From the NCBI GenBank assembly GCA_022495995.1, contig JAFEMH010001491.1, positions 402,309-466,308 of the forward strand: a DNA stretch of 64,000 nt. Direction: 5' to 3'. The stretch comes from Adenophora triphylla var. japonica (lineage: Eukaryota; Streptophyta; Magnoliopsida; Asterales; Campanulaceae). A program made the position numbers and the translations under genes. The notes beneath the pieces are model-generated. The model saw only the letters and a list, made by a program, of their open reading frames with translations. It ran no database searches and was not told the DNA's origin. Below, piece after piece: positions 1-12,374 of this stretch (positions within the stretch are counted from its first letter, which is position 1; every line of letters begins with the position of its first letter).

Positions 1-3000
1 CAAACTTTTGGCGGAAGCCTATGGCGCTCTCAAACAAAGATCAAACCAAAGTTAGACTTGCTCGTGATAATAGCGATTTCAATGTCCTCCCCTTCATTCT
101 CTCTCTAAAAACATTTGAAATTTCAACTTGCCATGAAAAATCTGATTTTTGCCTTAAAAAAAATGGAGATCCAGCCAAACCAGACTTCAATAGGGCATAA
201 AAGATGCAAACCCAGCCTGCCCACAATACTGGTGTCTACCGGCGGCAACATTGTTTGAAAGAGAAAGAACCATAAAAAATGGAGCTGGCAAAAACGGAAG
301 AGAGAGAGAGAGAAGGGCCGGAGTAAGAGACGATGGTGCAGGGTGAATAACAACTCTCCAAAATCAATTACCTTATAATCCCTCTAAAAACACCCCCACA
401 AAATACACACTCCCCCCTCTCTATCTCCCTCTCTATACTCTCTCTACCCTACCACCTCCGATGACCATTTCTCCTACTCCGGCGATCATCTCTATCTATC
501 ACTCTCCGGCCACCATCCCTACGCCTCCCTACCTCCGGCCACCATCCCTTCGCCTCCCTACCTCAGAGAAAGAAAAGAAGAGAGAGAGAGAGAGAAAAAG
601 CATGACACTGTATGTGTGTGAGAGAGAGAGACCATTTCTGCAGTGTGCAGAGATTCCACTGGATATGGGAACTTTTCAGACTTTTGGCGGAAGCCTATGG
701 CGCTCTCAAACAAAGATCAAACCAAAGTTAGACTTGCCCGTGTTAATAGCGATTTCAATGTCCTCCCCTTCATTCTCTCTCTAAAAACATTTGAAATTTC
801 AACTTGCCATGAAAAATCTGATTTTTGCCTTAAAAAAAAAAAATAAAAATGGAGATCCAGCCAAACTAGACTTCAATAGGGCATAAAAGATGCAAACCCT
901 GCCTTCCCACAATACTGGTGTCTACCGGAGGCGACATTGTTTGAAAGAGAAAGAACCATAAAAAATGGAGCTGGCAAAAATGGAAGAGAGAGAGAGAGAG
1001 AGAAGGGCCGGAGTAAGAGACGATGGTGCAGGGTGAATAACAACTCTCCAAAATCAATTACCGTATAATCCCTCAAAATACACCCCCCACAAAATACACA
1101 CTCCCCCCTCTCTCTCCCTCTCTATACTCTCTCTACCCTACCACCTCCGACCACCCATAATTCCGACTACCTCACCCTTCCCCTACTCCGACGACCTTTT
1201 CTCCTACTCCGGCGATCATCTCTATCTATCACTCTCCGGCCACCATCCCTTCGCCTCCCTACCTCCGGCCACCCTCCCTTCGCCTCCCTACCTCAGAGTA
1301 AGAAAAGAAGAGAGAGAGAGAGAGAAAGCATGACACTGTATGTGTGTGTGAGAGAGAGAGACCATTTCTGCAGTGTGCAGAGATTCCACTGGATATGGGA
1401 ACTTTTCAGACTTTTGGTGGAAGCCTATGGCGCTCTCAAACAAAGATCAAACCAAAGTTAGACTTGCCCGCGTTAATAGCGATTTCAATGTCCTCCCCTT
1501 CATTCTCTCTCTAAAAACATTTGAAATTTCAACTTGCCATGAAAAATCTGATTTTTGCCTTAAAAAAATGGAGATCCAGCCAAACCAGACTTCAATAGGG
1601 CATAAAAGATGCAAACCCTGCCTGCCCACAATACTGGTGTCTACCGGCGACAACATTGTTTGAAAGAGAAAGAACCATAAAAAATGGAGCTGGCAAAAAT
1701 GGAAGAGAGAGAGAGAGAGAAGGGCCGGAGTAAGAGACGATGGTGCAGGGTGAATAACAACTCTCCAAAATCAATTACCGTATAATCCCTCTAAATACAC
1801 CCCCACAAAATACACACTCCCCCCTCTCTCTCCCTCTCTATACTCTCTCTACCCTACCACCTCCGACCACCTATAATTCCGACTACCTCTCCCCTCCCCT
1901 ACTCCGACGACCATTTCTCCTACTCCGGCGATCATCTCTATCTATCACTCTCCGGCCACCATCCCTTTGCCTCCCTACCTCCGGCCACCCTCCCTTCGCC
2001 TCCCTACCTCAGAGAAAGAAAAGAAGAGAGAGAGAGAGAGAAAGTATGACACTGTATGTGAGTGAGAGAGAGAGAGACCATTTCTGCAGTGTGCAGAGAT
2101 TCCACTGGATATGGGAACTTTTCAGACTTTTGGCGGAAGCCTATGGCGCTCTCAAACAAAGATCAAACCAAAGTTAGACTTGCCCGTGTTAATAGCGATT
2201 TCAATGTCCTCCCCTTCATTCTCTCTCTAAAAACATTTGAAATTTCAACTTGCCATGAAAAATCTAATTTTTGCCTTAAAAAAAATGGAGATCCAGCCAA
2301 ACCAGACTTCAATAGGGCATAAAAGATGCAAACCACCGCCGCCCACAATGCGGTGTCTACCGGCGGCAACATTGTTTGAAAGAGAAAGAACCATAAAAAA
2401 TGGAGCTGGCAAAAATGGAAGAGAGAGAGAGAAGGGACGGAGTAAGAGACGATGGTGCAGGGTGAATAACAACTCTCCAAAATCAATTACCGTATAATCC
2501 CTCTAAATACACCCCCACAAAATACACACTCCCCCCTCTCTCTCTCCCTCTCTATACTCTCTCTACCCTACCAACTCCGACCACCCATAATTCCGACTAC
2601 CTCTCCCCTCCCCTACTCCGACGACCATTTCTCCTACTCCGGCGATCATCTCTATCTATCACTCTCCGACCACCATCCCTTCGCCTCCCTACCTCCGTCC
2701 ACCCTCCCTTCGCCTTCCTACCTCAGAGAAAGAAAAGAAGAGAGAGAGAGAGAGAGAAAGCATGACATTATATGTGTGTGAGAGAGAGAGACCATTTCTG
2801 CAGTGTGCAGAGATTCCACTGGATATGGGAACTTTTCAGACTTTTGGCGGAAGCCTATGGCGCTCTCAAACAAAGATCAAACCAAAGTTAGACTTGCCCA
2901 TGTTAATAGCTATTTCAATGTCCTCCCCTTCATTCTCTCTCTAAAAACATTTGAAATTTCAACTTGCCATGAAAAATCTGATTTTTGCCTTAATAAAAAT

Positions 3001-6000
3001 GGAGATCCAGCCAAACCAGACTTCAATAGGGCATAAAAGATGCAAACCCCGCTCGCCCACAATATCGTGTCTACGGCGGCAACATTTTTGAAAGAGAAAG
3101 AACCATAAAAAATGGAGCTGGCAAAAATGGAAGAGAGAGAGAGAAGGGCCGGAGTAAGAGACGATGGTGCAGGGTGAATAACAACTCTCCAAAATCAATT
3201 TCCGTATAATCCCTCTAAATACACCCCAACAAAATACACACTCCCCCTCTCTCTCCCTCTCTATACTCTCTCTACTTTACCACCTTCGACCACCCATAAT
3301 TCCGACTACCTCTCCCCTCCCCTACTCCGACGACCATTTCTCCTACTCCGGCGATCATCTCTATATGTCACTCTCCGGCTACCCTCCCTTCACCTCCCTA
3401 CCTCAGAGAAAGAAAAGAAGAGAGAGAGAGAGAAAGCATGACACTATATGTGTGTGAGAGAGAGAGACCATTTCTGCAGTGTGCAGAGATTCCACTGGAT
3501 ATGGGAACTTTTCAGACTTTTGGCGGAAGCCTTTGGCGCTCTCAAACAAAGATCAAACCAAAGTTAGACTTGCCCATGTTAATAGCGATTTCAATGTCCT
3601 CCCCTTCATTCTCTCTCTAAAAACATTTGAAATTTAAACTTGTCATGAAAAATCTGATTTTTGCCTTAAAAAATAATGGAGATCCAGCCAAACCAGACTT
3701 CAATAGGGCATAAAAGATGCAAACCCTGCCTGCCCACAATACTGGTGTCTACCGGCGGCAACATTTTTTGAAAGAGAAAGAACCATAAAAAATGGAGCTG
3801 GCAAAAATGGAAGAGAGAGAGAGAGAAGGGCCGGAGTAAGAGACGATGGTGCAGGGTGAATAACAACTCTCCAAAATCAATTACCGTATAATCCCTCTAA
3901 ATACACCCCCACAAAATACACAATCCCCCCTCTCTATCTCCCTCTCTATACTCTCTCTACCATACCACCTCCGACCACCCATAATTCCGACTACCTCTCC
4001 CCTCCCCTACTCCAACGACCATTTCTCCTACTCCGGCGATCATCTCTATCTATCACTCTCCAGCCACCATCCCTTCGCCTCCCTACCTCTGGCCACCCCC
4101 CCTTTGCCTCCCTACCTCAGAGAAAGAAAAGAAGAGAGAGAGAGAGAAAGCATGACACTGTATGTGTGAGAGAGAGAGACCATTTCTGCAGTGTGCAGAG
4201 ATTCCACTGGATATGGGAACTTTTCAGACTTTTGGCGAAAGCCTATGGCGCTCTCAAACAAAGATCAAACCAAAGTTAGACTTGCCCGTGTTAATAGCGA
4301 TTTCAATGTCCTCCCCTTCATTCTCTCTCTAAAAACATTTGAAATTTCAACTTGCCATGAAAAATCTGATTTTTGCCTTAAAAAAAAATGGAGATCCAGC
4401 CAAACCAGACTTCAATAGGGCATAAAAGATGCAAACCCAGCCTGCCCACAATACTGGTGTCTACCGGCGGCAACATTGTTTGAAAGAGAAAGAACCATAA
4501 AAAATGGAGCTGGCAAAAACGGAAGAGAGAGAGAGAGAAGGGCCGGAGTAAGAGACGATGGTGCAGGGTGAATAACAACTCTCCAAAATCAATTTCCGTA
4601 TAATCCCTCTAAATACACCCCAACAAAATACACACTCCCCCCTCTCTCTCCCTCTCTATACTCTCTCTACTTTACCACCTTCGACCACCCATAATTCCGA
4701 CTACCTCTCCCCTCCCCTACTCCGACGACCATTTCTCCTACTCCGGCGATCATCTCTATCTGTCACTCTCCGGCCACCCTCCCTTCGCCTCCCTACCTCA
4801 GAGAAAGAAAAGAAGAGAGAGAGAGAGAGAGAGCATGACACTGTATGTGTGTGAGAGAGAGAGACCATTTCTGCAGTGTGCAGAGATTCCACTGGATATG
4901 GAAACTTTTCAGACTTTTGGCGGAAGCCTATGGCGCTCTCAAACAAAGATCAAACCAAAGTTAGACTTGCCCATGTTAATAGCGATTTCAATGTCCTCCC
5001 CTTCATTCTCTCTCTAAAAACATTTGAAATTTCAACTTGCCATGAAAAATCTGATTTTTGCCTTAAAAAAAATGGAGATCCAGCCAAACCAGACTTCAAT
5101 AGGGCATAAAAGATGCAAACCCTGCCTGCCCACAATACTGGTGTCTACCGGCGGCAACATTGTTTGAAAGAGAAAGAACCATAAAAAATGGAGCTGGAAA
5201 AAATGGAAGAGAGAGAGAGAAGGGACGGAGTAAGAGACGATGGTGCAGGGTGAATAACAACTCTCCAAAATCAATTACCGTATAATCCCTCTAAATACAC
5301 CCCCACAAAATACACACTCCCCCCTCTTTCTCCCTCTCTATACTCTCTCTACCCTACCACCTCCGACCACCCATAATTCCGACTACCTCTCCCCTCCCCT
5401 ACTCCGACGACCATTTCTCCTACTCCGGCGATCATCTCTATCTATCACTCTCCGGCCACCATCCCTTCGCCTCCCTACCTCCGTCCACCCTCCCTTCGCC
5501 TCCATACCTCAGAGAAAGAAAAGAAGAGAGAGAGAGAGAGAGAAAGCATGACATTATATGTGTGTGAGAGAGAGAGACCATTTCTGCAGTGTGCAGAGAT
5601 TCCACTGGATATGGGAACTTTTCAGACTTTTGGCGGAAGCCTATGGCGCTCTCAAACAAAGATCAAACCTAAGTTAGACTTGCCCGTGTTAATAGCGATT
5701 TCAATGTCCTCCCCTTCATTCTCTCTCTAAAAACATTTGAAATTTCAACTTGCCATGAAAATCTGATTTTTGCCTTAAAAAAATGGAGATCCAGCCAAAC
5801 CAGACTTCAATAGGGCATAAAAGATGCAAACCCTGCCTGCCCACAATACTGGTGTCTACCGGCGGCAACATTGTTTGAAAGAGAAAGAACCATAAAAAAT
5901 GGAGCTGGCAAAAATGGAAGAGAGAGAGAGAAGGGCCGGAGTAAGAGACGATGGTGCAGGGTGAATAACAACTCTCCAAAATCAATTTCCGTATAATCCC

Positions 6001-7167
6001 TCTAAATACACCCCAACAAAATACACACTCCCCCCTCTCTCTCCCTCTCTATACTCTCTCTACTTTACCACCTTCGACCACCCATAATTCCGACTACCTC
6101 TCCCCTCCCCTACTCCGACGACCATTTCTCCTACTCCGGCGATCATCTCTATCTGTCACTCTCCGGCCACCCTCCCTTCGCCTCCCTACCTCAGAGAAAG
6201 AAAAGAAGAGAGAGAGAGAGAAAGCATGACACTGTATGTGTGTGAGAGAGAGAGACCATTTCTGCAGTGTGCAGAGATTCCACTGGATATGGGAACTTTT
6301 CAGACTTTTGGCGGAAGCCTATGGCGCTCTCAAACAAAGATCAAACCAAAGTTAGACTTGTCCATGTTAATAGCGATTTCAATGTCCTCCCCTTCATTCT
6401 CTCTCTAAAAACATTTGAAATTTCAAATTGTCATGAAAAATCTGATTTTTGCCTTAAAAAATAATGGAGATCCAGCTAAACCAGACTTCAATAGGGCATA
6501 AAAGATGCAAACCCTGCCTGCCCACAATACTGGTGTCTACCGGCGGCAACATTTTTTGAAAGATAAAGAACCATAAAAAATGGAGCTGGCAAAAATGGAA
6601 GAGAGAGAGAAAGAAGTGCCGGAGTAAGAGACGATGGTGCAGGGTGAATAACAACTCTCCAAAATCAATTACCGTATAATCCCTCTAAATACACCCCCAC
6701 AAAATACACAATCCCCCCTCTCTATCTCCCTCTCTATACTCTCTCTACCATACCACCTCCGACCACCCATAATTCCGACTACCTCTCCCCTCCCCTACTC
6801 CAACGACCATTTCTCCTACTCCGGCGATCATCTCTATCTATCACTCTCCAGCCACCATCCCTTCGCCTCCCTACCTCTGGCCACCCTCCCTTCGCCTCCC
6901 TACCTCAGACAAAGAAAAGAAGAGAGAGAGAGAGAAAGCATGACACTGTATGTGTGAGAGAGAGAGACCATTTCTGCAGTGTGCAGAGATTCCACTGGAT
7001 ATGGGAACTTTTCAGACTTTTGGCGGAAGCCTATGGCGCTCTCAAACAAAGATCAAACCAAAGTTAGACTTGCCCGTGTTAATAGCGATTTCAATGTCCT
7101 CCCCTTCATTCTCTCTCTAAAAACATTTGAAATTTCAACTTGCCATGAAAAATCTGATTTTTGCCTT
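1..7167. repeat. Satellite array A1 (about 714-bp monomers, dimeric higher-order repeat)
   Basis: About ten head-to-tail monomers. Using the CATGACA-type landmark, units begin at 601, 1329, 2045, 2761, 3437, 4151, 4834, 5547, 6225 and 6939, with spacings of 728, 716, 716, 676, 714, 683, 713, 678 and 714. Each unit holds a segment of about 330 bp without obvious simple repeats, a pyrimidine-rich tract of about 190 nt, a polypurine stretch and several (GA)n runs. From 2761 onward short (about 680) and long (about 714) units alternate. Short units lack one copy of an internal 29-bp CCACC(A/C)TCCC duplication and carry a CTACTTTACCACCTTCG variant (near 3271, 4661, 6058). That gives a dimer repeat of about 1.39 kb. 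ORFs inside the units recur only because the repeat recurs; I see no protein family in them. Confidence 0.95.
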
Positions 7168-7183
7168 AAAAAAAAAAAAAAAA
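7168..7183. repeat. Poly(A) junction between satellite and module copy 1
   Basis: A run of 16 A replaces the short A-run (about 6-9) that normally follows TTTTTGCCTT in the monomer. The non-satellite module starts at the next base with CTTTTTAAAAT. The same type of junction occurs at 42750, 43943 and 47996, so the A-run is the constant left boundary of the module. Confidence 0.85.
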
Positions 7184-7806
7184 CTTTTTAAAATATTTCG
7201 AGAAAAAAAGAAAGCCCATAGAAATAGAAAGTTGCAGACTGAATGGTTGTGAGCTTTTTATTGTGTAAATTGAAATTTGGAGTCCAAGTCCAACCATATT
7301 TTTGTCCAAATGTCTGACCATCAATCAATATAGGCCACTTGAATTGATGGAGCTACTAACATTTTGGCCTTTCCCACCCGTGAAGGAAATAAAGATTTTA
7401 CTTGCTCCATCCTGCCCTAATGAACATCTATTTTTAACAGACTTTTTTTTTTCAATGAATGTCATTTCTTTTAAGAAAATTATCCCTAAATATTTTTTTA
7501 CTAATCACTTTATACTTGCAAATTTAGATGTTTGAAAAGTGAATAACACAATGAAACATCGTATTTCACTTACTATATTCTGGTTAATTAGCTTTGTGCA
7601 ACTTTGATCCTACTGTTGGAAATTTGAAGGGATTATATTTACAACATACTAGTTATATCATATAATCACAATTCATGATTATATACTAATAGATTATATA
7701 GTGCATCGATCTTAAAAATGAATGTACAAAACGATTTCAAATTTGCTCATTATCAAGAGTAAATATGAAAATTGTTGGACATTCATTTTGGGATGGCGGG
7801 AGTACT

Positions 7807-8002
7807 AATAAGTTCTTATTTGTTTGGTCGCCGAATTTGGTGGTTGCCAGAGTTGAACGTTTTCTTATTAGTTTAGTTGACAACCGAGAACTTACTGATA
7901 AGTTAAGTTATCAGTTGTTTGTTCGCCGAATTTGGTGGTCGACAAAGTTGATAGTGTTGTTAGTAGTTTAGTTGACAATTGAGAACTTACTGATAAGTAA
8001 GT
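7807..8002. repeat. Hairpin minisatellite, left part (copy 1)
   Basis: Two degenerate units of the roughly 100-bp minisatellite that resumes at 10377. Each contains a GTTTG(G/T)TCGCCG core, a TTAGTTGACAA block and the complementary arms AACTGAGAACTTA / TAAGTTCTCAGTT in degenerate form. The array is broken at 8002 by the solo LTR; its last bases here, TAAGT (7998-8002), are the left target-site duplication. Confidence 0.85.
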
Positions 8003-10376
8003 TGTGGGGCCTCCCCAACCCCGGGACCTATAAACTCGTGCCCTGATGGTAGGGTCCCCAAACTAACTTGACTTAATAGAAACCTTTTTGCTCAAAACAT
8101 TCCATCTAATTGAGTTTTAAGAAAAAATTTGACATGACGGTTTTAAATGAAAGTATTAAGGAACCTGTTTAATATACTAACCTGCTTTCATTTATCATAC
8201 TTTAAAAGTAAAGATTCGAACTAACATATTTACAGGCCAACATCACCATTATTTACAAACCAAGTTTCAAGCGTTTATAAAAGTTATTTACAAACTTGCC
8301 CCAAAAGAAAAACCACCGAGCGTAACTCCTCTGGCGAACGTGCCCCGACTGACGAAAGGCAGGCAGCGTGCCCCAGGCCCCTCACCGCTCCTGACCTCCT
8401 GTCTCAGAAGTATCTAAAAAAATTAAAGGGAGACGGGGTGAGAAAGAATCTCAGTAAGCTATTATGCATGTAGCAAGATGCCAAATAAGATGCAACATGT
8501 AACCAAGTTGTTCACATCATATTTGGAATACTGTAAACACATTACATTACCTGGCCTTACCTTTTCCCGTCTGATCAATAAGTCGTACTACTGGGAATAC
8601 ATCCTCTTTATTTGTGAACGGCTTAGGCCTATTCACGCCTTACAAGACCCGTTTTTCAGGGAACCAGGTAAGGTATCAGTATCCTATGAACTGCTTAGGC
8701 ATATCCATAGTAACTGAACCCCCATCTGTGGCCACAATGGGGGAGCGGTCACAGGTATAATGTAATTTGAGCAACTTATGGAACAATTCTCATAAGTGAT
8801 CATATTTCATTATACCCCCAAAATCAGCTGATATCAATCACATTCAAGCACATAACAGTTACTTGAAATTAAATTCACACATAGGGATAACAACATATAA
8901 CATGGTACGATTACTCATGTTCAACCTTCAAATAGTGTCACACATATATATACACTATTAAATTCAATAATAATCCATGTATGGCATGTATGCTCATAAT
9001 CCATTCAATGATGTCGTGCACCAGGTATTTCACGCACCATATTACCATATAACCAATCATAAGCAACCACGTAGAGGTACAATCACAGATGAGTAGCCCT
9101 ACGCATTCACAAAATCACATTGCACAACTTATACGCAAGTTCCATAATCAAGTACCCAGTTTCTATAACTTTGGTTACCATTTTACCATGGGTCCCAACC
9201 CTTTTCGAAGTAAGATTTAAGGACCTTCTCATTATCATTTTGATCTATTTAAAACGCCATTGTGGAGTACTAATGTTGCTCTAGGATTATAGTTAAAGAA
9301 GGACCAAATCCCAATTAAATTGCTTAGGTTTCAAATGACTTGAAGTTCATACTCTGAAACAGTCCTGGGCACGACTCGTGCTCAAGGGTACGAGTCGTGC
9401 CCAACCCCTGCACGACTACTTAATTCCTCACGACTAGGGATCACGACTGCAAACTGAAGGTCACGACTCGTGCTCCAGGGCACGAGTCGTGCCTCTGCCC
9501 AGAATTGTTGCTGATGTTTACATCAGCTGCAACCAATCACCAAACCACCATTTTTAGCTTCATCCAGCTGCACCAAACTAACCAAAACCAGTTTATGCAC
9601 CATATTTAACACATAGCAACACTCAATCCATGTTTTAGAACCCTATACCACCTTCAATCCCAAATTTGATCCACTATTCCATTATTCTTTCCATGTTCAT
9701 CAACCTTAGGCTTTTCTAACCATTTCCCAAGCCAAGAAACAACACAAACAAGTTCCAAAACTAGTTTATAACACATTTCCATATCATTTAAATTCATATG
9801 CTCAACATTGAAGGGAAATCATAATAACTTACTTGGAAAATATGAAAAATAACAAGGAGCTTTGACCGGATGGATGAGCTCTACTCGACGCCGCGATCAA
9901 TAATCCGCAATTACTTGGAAGAACGGATTGCCGGATGATTTTCTATAATTTTTAGAAGATGCACTAGGGTTTGGGACCTTTCTAAGCTGATGGAGAAGAT
10001 GATAGAGATTAAGGAAGAAGCTTCCTTAAATGGATAAGCTTCACAATTTTACATTAAGCCCCTCCAAGAACCAATCACTACAACTAAACCCCTACACTTA
10101 TAATTACTCTAAAGCCCCTATTACTTTTATAACCCCTTTCCTTTCAAAATCACATTATGATATCTTTCCCACTTTAATTCCCCACATAATTCAATTTATC
10201 ATTATATAATAAAAATGAATTCTTACCATCATAAACACATAAGCCATGGAATTAAGTAAATAATTAATCACATAATATACCAAGACCATGCAATGCATCA
10301 TAAGAAATGGAGTGCAACCCCCATTCCCACGTGCTCCACGTGTGCCTAAACAGTGCCTAGGGTTGGGGTCGTGACA
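8003..10376. mobile_element. Solo LTR, 2,374 bp (copy 1), family not assigned
   Basis: Begins TGTGGGGCC and ends GGTCGTGACA, so it has the TG...CA termini of an LTR. It is flanked by a perfect 5-bp duplication, TAAGT at 7998-8002 and 10377-10381. Removing it restores a continuous minisatellite hairpin. No internal gag-pol region or second LTR is present, so this is a solo LTR left by recombination. The 79-codon ORF at 8478-8717 lies wholly inside it and looks like non-coding LTR sequence. The ends and length would suit a long-LTR Ty3/Gypsy element, but without an internal region this is a guess and orientation is undetermined. Copy 2 is at 48843-51213 with the same TSD, so the insertion predates the module duplication. 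Confidence 0.85.
9367..9491. repeat. Pair of CACGACTCGTG hairpins inside the solo LTR
   Basis: Two inverted repeats occur close together. The first has arms GGGCACGACTCGT / ACGAGTCGTGCCC (9367-9402), the second CACGACTCGTG / CACGAGTCGTG (9462-9491). Single CACGACT half-sites lie between them. Loops are 8-10 nt. They are preserved in copy 2 (about 50204-50328). Function unknown. Confidence 0.8.
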
Positions 10377-11225
10377 TAAGTTCTCAGTTGTTTGGTGTCG
10401 GAGTTGATCGTGTTATTAGTAATAGTTTAGTTGACAATTGAGAACTTACTGATAAGTTAAGTTCTCAGTTGTTTGGTCGCCGGAGAGGTCGTCATAGTTG
10501 GTGTTCGCCTGAGTTGATCGTGTTCTTAGTAATGTAGTTGACAACTGAGAATTTACTGATAAGTTCTCAGTTGTTTGGTCGCCGGAGTTGGTGGTCGTCG
10601 GAGTTGATCGTGTTTTTAGTAGTTTAGTTGACAACTGAGAACTTACAGATAAGTTATCAGTTGTTTAGACGTAGGAGTTGTTGATCGTCGGAGTTGATCG
10701 TGTTGTTAGTAGTTTAATTAACAACTGAGAACTTACTTATAAGTTAAGTTCTCAGTTGTTTGGTCGCTGAAGTTGGTGGTCGCCGGGAAGGTCGCCAGAG
10801 TTGGTAGTCGTCGGAGTTGATCATGTTCTTAGTAGTTTTGTTGACAACTAAGAAGTTACTGATAGGTTCTCAGTTCTTTGATTGCCGGAGTTGATCGTGT
10901 TATTAGTAGTTTAGTTGACAATTGATAACTTACTGATAAGTTCTCAATTGTTTGGTCGCAGGAGTTGGTGGTCACTGGAGTTGATCGTGTTCTTAATAGT
11001 TTAGTTGACAACTGAGAACTTACTGATAAGTTAAGTTCTCAGTTGTTTGGTCGCCGAAGCGGTCGCCGGAGTTGATGGTCGTCGGAGTTAATTGTGTTCT
11101 TAGTAGTTTAGTTGACAACTGAGAACTTACTGATAAGTTAAGTTCTCAGTTGTTTGGAAGCCGGAGAGGACGCCGGCGTAAAAAAAATGTCGGAGTTTGT
11201 CGTCGGAGTTGGTCGCCGGAGTTAA
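10377..11225. repeat. Hairpin minisatellite, right part (copy 1)
   Basis: About eight degenerate units of roughly 90-120 bp, built from GTTTGGTCGCCGGAGTTGG-type and TTAGTTGACAACTGAG-type blocks. The junction of successive units is a palindrome: ACAACTGAGAACTTA, a 9-nt loop, then TAAGTTCTCAGTTGT (perfect 15-bp arms at 11115-11153; variants near 10432, 10530, 10632, 10722 and 11008). An open reading frame on the minus strand (10446-10634) is just the translated repeat and is not called as a gene. Confidence 0.88.
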
Positions 11226-12105
11226 TGGTTGCTGGATGTGTTAACTGGAGAAGATGGGGAGGGGGTGACCTAAGGTGATGGTGGTTGGAGAGAAATTAAA
11301 TTGATAAAGAGAGTGAACTTAGTAAAATGATAGGAGGGTGAATTTAGTAAAATGCTAGGAGGGTGTACTTATTAAACTAAGAATTATATGGTTAAGCAAA
11401 ATACAACTTGTCTTAGGAGGTAGTATTGCTTTGATTGAGGAATTATATGATAAATGCCTCTATTTATAAAACCTTAGGCGAGATGCAAAAGTCTATAAAA
11501 ACTTGCACTTACGCATTACTCTTGCCTGTCACTCTTATACCTTTAGTATAAGACTATAATTACTTTTATACCTTAAAGTACAAAAGTATTTTCTTTCACA
11601 TTTTTCAATTTTTCTTAAAACTAATAAAAAATCTTATATTTTATTAATCAATACGCTTCTATATATATCCAAGATTATAAAACTAAAATAACTCTTATAC
11701 CTATTTATAATAGTGAGTTTATATGGGATGTGGTTTTATATGAGATTTTGATCTCGGGCTTTAATAGTGTGTGGACTTTTAAATCTCACTTGAGCTTTTA
11801 TGAAAAACTAGCGTTACACCCGTGCGTTAAACGTACGGCCAACCAAGTAAGCTTGATAAATCAATTAAAATAATAAAAACTCTTTAACAATAGCAACGAA
11901 TAATTTAAGAAAATGTTAAAGACAAATATGTGGAAAAATGTACAATCATATTAATTCAATAATATTGCATCACATATTAATATCTTTACGTCAGGACAAT
12001 TTGAAAACTTCATGATTTATTGCTGTAACAAACAAAATATCAAAAATTTGAAAACTTCAACTAATTTTGTGTTAAAATTAAAATTACTTTCAAAATTATT
12101 TTATA
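11226..12105. other. AT-rich DNA without recognisable genes
   Basis: Contains the left copy of a 480-bp duplicated segment (11329-11807), followed by an AT-rich stretch. I see no coding region, tRNA or transposon terminus here apart from the MITE that begins at 12106. Confidence 0.6.
11329..11807. repeat. 480-bp dispersed direct repeat, left copy
   Basis: Runs from GATAGGAGGGTGAATTTAG to GAGCTTTTATGAAAAA and recurs in the same orientation at 26942-27422 with small differences. In module copy 2 the left copy is complete (about 52186-52664), but at the right-hand site only the first 65-80 bp remain (53957 to about 54021). Termini give no clear TIR or LTR, so its nature is unknown. Confidence 0.8.
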
Positions 12106-12374
12106 CTCCCTCCGTTCCATTAATAACTTCACCTTTTTGCCATTTTGGGTGTCCCATTTAAAACTTCACATTTCTTTTTTTGGCAAAGAAGCTTTACTAT
12201 TCCACCCACTCATTCTCTCTCCCATTTTACTATTATACTCACAACATTTTTCAAATTTACTATTTCCTCCACTCATTCTCTCTCCTATTTTACTATTACA
12301 CTCACAACATTTTCTCAACCCTTAATTTGCATGCCAAACCAAAAAGGTTGAACTAATTACTTGGACGGAGGGAG
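12106..12374. mobile_element. Stowaway-type MITE, 269 bp (copy 1)
   Basis: Terminal inverted repeats start CTCCCTCCGT at the left and end ACGGAGGGAG at the right, flanked by TA on both sides (12104-12105 and 12375-12376). This matches the Tc1/mariner-related Stowaway class. No transposase is encoded; the overlapping 62-68 codon ORFs are incidental. The orthologous element is at 52958-53225. Confidence 0.88.

Noticed and set aside
461..784. 107-codon and similar ORFs repeated in satellite units (both strands)
   Set aside because: They recur because the DNA recurs. Start codons vary between units (ATG versus ACG before ACCATTTCTCC), frames are broken by (GA)n length changes, and the translations are low-complexity with no family resemblance.
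7770..7811. Possible Stowaway right terminus (GGATGGCGGGAGTA)
   Set aside because: Only one terminus is visible and no matching CTCCCTCCGT-type left end with TA was found upstream.
8478..8717. 79-codon ORF, also in copy 2 at 49317-49556
   Set aside because: Lies wholly inside the solo LTR; conservation reflects the recent duplication. No domain recognised.
10446..10634. 62-codon minus-strand ORF
   Set aside because: It is the translated hairpin minisatellite, hence its internal repeat; not a gene.
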